Shown one piece after another: positions 4,505-6,183 of a stretch of DNA of 6,183 bases (position 1 is its first letter; every line of letters begins with the position of its first letter). The translations under genes were made by a program, and so were the position numbers. This DNA comes from Propionibacteriaceae bacterium (GTDB taxonomy: Bacteria; Actinomycetota; Actinomycetes; Propionibacteriales; Propionibacteriaceae). The stretch is from the NCBI GenBank assembly GCA_003158895.1, contig PMLO01000220.1, forward strand, positions 3,949 through 10,131, read 5' to 3'. The notes below the pieces were generated by a model. That model was not told the DNA's origin. It worked only from the letters and a program-made list of their open reading frames with translations, and ran no database searches.

Positions 4505-5610
4505 CCGCACTGCTCGTACCGCTCCTCGTGCCACTCGCCTTCTGGGACTTCCTCAACACGATCATGACGCCGCTGTACGCCGCGGTGTCGGCCATCCTCG
4601 TCGGGGCACATTCGCTGTGGAGCCCGGTCTTCGGCAGCGGCTCGGGTGCCACCTGGGTGATGTCGATCATCAGCCTGACCGTCGTCATCCGTACGCTCCT
4701 CATCCCGCTGTTCGTCAAGCAGATCAACTCCGCCCGGAACATGCAGCTCGTCCAGCCGAAGCTCAAGGCGCTGCAGGACAAGTACGGGGCCGATCGGGAG
4801 AAGCTTGGCCAGGAGACGATGAAGCTCTACCAGGAGGAGGGTGTCAACCCCGCCGCCTCCTGCCTGCCGCTGCTGTTGCAGATGCCGATCTTCATCGCGC
4901 TGTACAACGTGCTCAACAGCGTCGCCCGGCCGAACAGCACGCCGGTGGGCTACTTCTTCGTGCACAATCCGGCGCTGGTGGAGTCGTTGAAGGCCTCCGA
5001 CGTCCTCGGGGCCAAGCTGGCCGGCACGTTCTTCCCGATCAGCCCGTTCGGCGCCACGCAGATCACCGCACTCGTGCTCATGGTCGCGATGACGGGCGTG
5101 CTGTTCATGACGCAGCTTCAGCTCATGAGCAAGAACATGCCGCCGGAAGCGCTGACTGGCCCGTTCGCCCAGCAGCAGAAGATGATGCTCTACATCTTCC
5201 CGGTCATGTACCTGTTCATGGGCGTTTCGATCCCCATCGGCGTTCTCGTCTACTGGCTCACCTCGAACCTCTGGACGCTCGGCCAGCAGTACCTGCTCAT
5301 CCACAACAACCCGACGCCGAACACGCCCGCCTACATCGAGTGGGAGGAGCGGATGATCCGCAAGGGCAAGGATCCGAAGATGATCCAGGCCGAGCGAATC
5401 GCCAAGCGTCAGAAGCGGCCCGTCACCCCGCCCGCTCCGGTCGAGGACCCGACGACGAGCGACGAGCCGACGAGCGGGAGACCGACCGTCACGCGCCAGC
5501 AGGTGCAGCGCCAGCAGATCCAGCGGCAGCAGCCCCGCGCAACGCCGCGTTCGACGCGCAAGAAGACCCCTGGCACTCAGGGCCAGGCAGATACCAACGC
5601 CGAGGCCTGA
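4501..5610 (+). CDS. yidC: Membrane protein insertase YidC (Oxa1 family)
   Basis: This integral membrane insertase places proteins in the cytoplasmic membrane alone or with SecYEG. The 369-residue product is of the Gram-positive type without the large periplasmic domain. Visible membrane segments are at about 8-35 (N-terminal hydrophobic), 52-72 with the conserved arginine in VVIRTLLIPLF (R64), 118-140 (SCLPLLLQMPIFIALYNVL), 185-207 and 228-262. A charged cytoplasmic hairpin (about 73-115) follows the arginine-bearing helix, as expected. The tail (about 283-369) is basic and rich in Gln/Arg, with QRQQ repeats near 336-344, and probably contacts ribosomes (inference). The ATG overlaps the yidD stop; AGGGG lies 7 nt upstream. 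No clear lipobox is seen. Confidence 0.97.
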   Translation: MTALLVPLLVPLAFWDFLNTIMTPLYAAVSAILVGAHSLWSPVFGSGSGATWVMSIISLTVVIRTLLIPLFVKQINSARNMQLVQPKLKALQDKYGADREKLGQETMKLYQEEGVNPAASCLPLLLQMPIFIALYNVLNSVARPNSTPVGYFFVHNPALVESLKASDVLGAKLAGTFFPISPFGATQITALVLMVAMTGVLFMTQLQLMSKNMPPEALTGPFAQQQKMMLYIFPVMYLFMGVSIPIGVLVYWLTSNLWTLGQQYLLIHNNPTPNTPAYIEWEERMIRKGKDPKMIQAERIAKRQKRPVTPPAPVEDPTTSDEPTSGRPTVTRQQVQRQQIQRQQPRATPRSTRKKTPGTQGQADTNAEA

Positions 5611-5642
5611 TGCCCGCAGCACTCCCGCAATTGGAGGAAACG

Positions 5643-6183
5643 ATGACTGACCAAACAGTGTCCGACGAGGTCACCGAGGTCGACAGCGACGCCGACGTCG
5701 CCGAGACAGAAGCTCAGGCCGACACCGAGGCCGAGACCGAGGGCAAGCCTGCTTCGGGCGCCGACACGCTCGAGAACGAGGGCGAGATCGCGGCGGACTA
5801 CCTCGAGGAGCTGCTGGACATCGCGGACCTCGACGGCGACATCGACACGTACGTCGAGGGTGGCCGCGCACACGTCTCCATCGTCACCGACGGCGACCTG
5901 CTCGTCGGGTCGGACGGCTCAGTGCTCGAGGCCCTGCAGGAGCTCGCTCGCCTGGCCGTGATGACCGAGACCGGTCGCCGCAGCCGGCTCATGCTCGACA
6001 TCGCCGGCCACCGCGACCGTCGTCGCAAGGAGCTCGAGGCCCTGGCCAAGGACGCGATCGGTGACGTGAAGGAGTCCGGCGAGCCGGTACGCCTGGCGCC
6101 CATGAACCCGTTCGAGCGCAAGATCGTCCACGACGTCGTCGCTGCCGCCGGCCTCGTCAGCGAGTCGGAGGGCGAGGAGCCCC
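5643..6183 (+). CDS. khpB: KhpB/Jag RNA-binding protein (KH and R3H domains), 3' end cut by window edge
   Basis: This RNA-binding protein (also called Jag) is encoded next to yidC in many bacteria; in other Gram-positives it works with KhpA in post-transcriptional control affecting cell division and envelope. 180 residues are present and the frame is open at the window edge. The first ~48 residues are acidic and low in complexity (Glu/Asp/Ala/Thr). A KH domain follows at about 50-125 with its GxxG turn as GSDG (89-92) in LLVGSDGSVLEALQELARLA. The R3H domain starts near 126 and has R159 and H163 in PFERKIVHDVV, then GLVSESEGEEP at the edge; only the last few residues should be missing. The ATG has a strong GGAGG 5 nt upstream. 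It is 32 nt after yidC, so it is likely in the same operon. Confidence 0.94.
   Translation, partial: MTDQTVSDEVTEVDSDADVAETEAQADTEAETEGKPASGADTLENEGEIAADYLEELLDIADLDGDIDTYVEGGRAHVSIVTDGDLLVGSDGSVLEALQELARLAVMTETGRRSRLMLDIAGHRDRRRKELEALAKDAIGDVKESGEPVRLAPMNPFERKIVHDVVAAAGLVSESEGEEP

Noticed and set aside
4399..5622. 407-residue minus-strand open frame opposite yidC
   Set aside because: Antisense shadow of yidC and the yidD end, with low-complexity Arg/His/Asp/Leu composition and no family resemblance.

Overview
This window is the chromosomal replication-origin neighbourhood of a high-GC Gram-positive bacterium (Actinomycetota). The evidence is the gene set and order: dnaN, oriC and dnaA on the minus strand, then rpmH-rnpA-yidD-yidC-khpB(jag) on the plus strand. 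GC-rich codon use, GTG starts, TTGTCCACA-type DnaA boxes and protein sequences that read as actinobacterial all agree. I would lean towards Propionibacteriales (Nocardioides/Aeromicrobium-like), but the sequence alone does not prove the order.

Layout from left to right. Positions 1-890 hold the N-terminal ~296 residues of dnaN (sliding clamp, minus strand, cut by the window edge). Positions 891-1323 are a non-coding stretch with the hallmarks of oriC: a short AT-rich segment, TAG trinucleotide repeats (DnaA-trio-like), two back-to-back DnaA boxes next to them, and a second cluster of three boxes including a perfect TTGTCCACA. Positions 1324-1848 (minus) encode a small dihydrofolate reductase/RibD C-terminal-domain protein sitting between the origin and dnaA, which is not the usual dnaA-oriC-dnaN layout. 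Positions 1892-3283 (minus) are dnaA. Positions 3284-3730 are the divergent intergenic region. It carries a DnaA-box pair arranged as a near-perfect hairpin in front of dnaA, a candidate dnaA promoter, and a good rpmH promoter (TTGCTC-17-TAAAGT).

From 3731 on, the plus strand carries a tightly packed operon: rpmH (ribosomal protein L34), rnpA (RNase P protein, 7 nt after rpmH), yidD (GTGA overlap with rnpA), yidC (ATGA overlap with yidD) and the start of khpB/jag (KH-R3H RNA-binding protein, cut by the right edge). Working together, the left half starts and sustains chromosome replication (DnaA opens oriC, DnaN tethers the polymerase). The right half couples ribosome and tRNA maturation to membrane-protein insertion, the conserved arrangement next to bacterial origins.

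I see no mobile element, CRISPR array, tRNA or rRNA. No new multi-gene system is evident. The points worth a second look are the extra reductase-like gene between dnaA and the origin, the clear box/box/trio unwinding module, and the DnaA-box hairpin in the dnaA leader.
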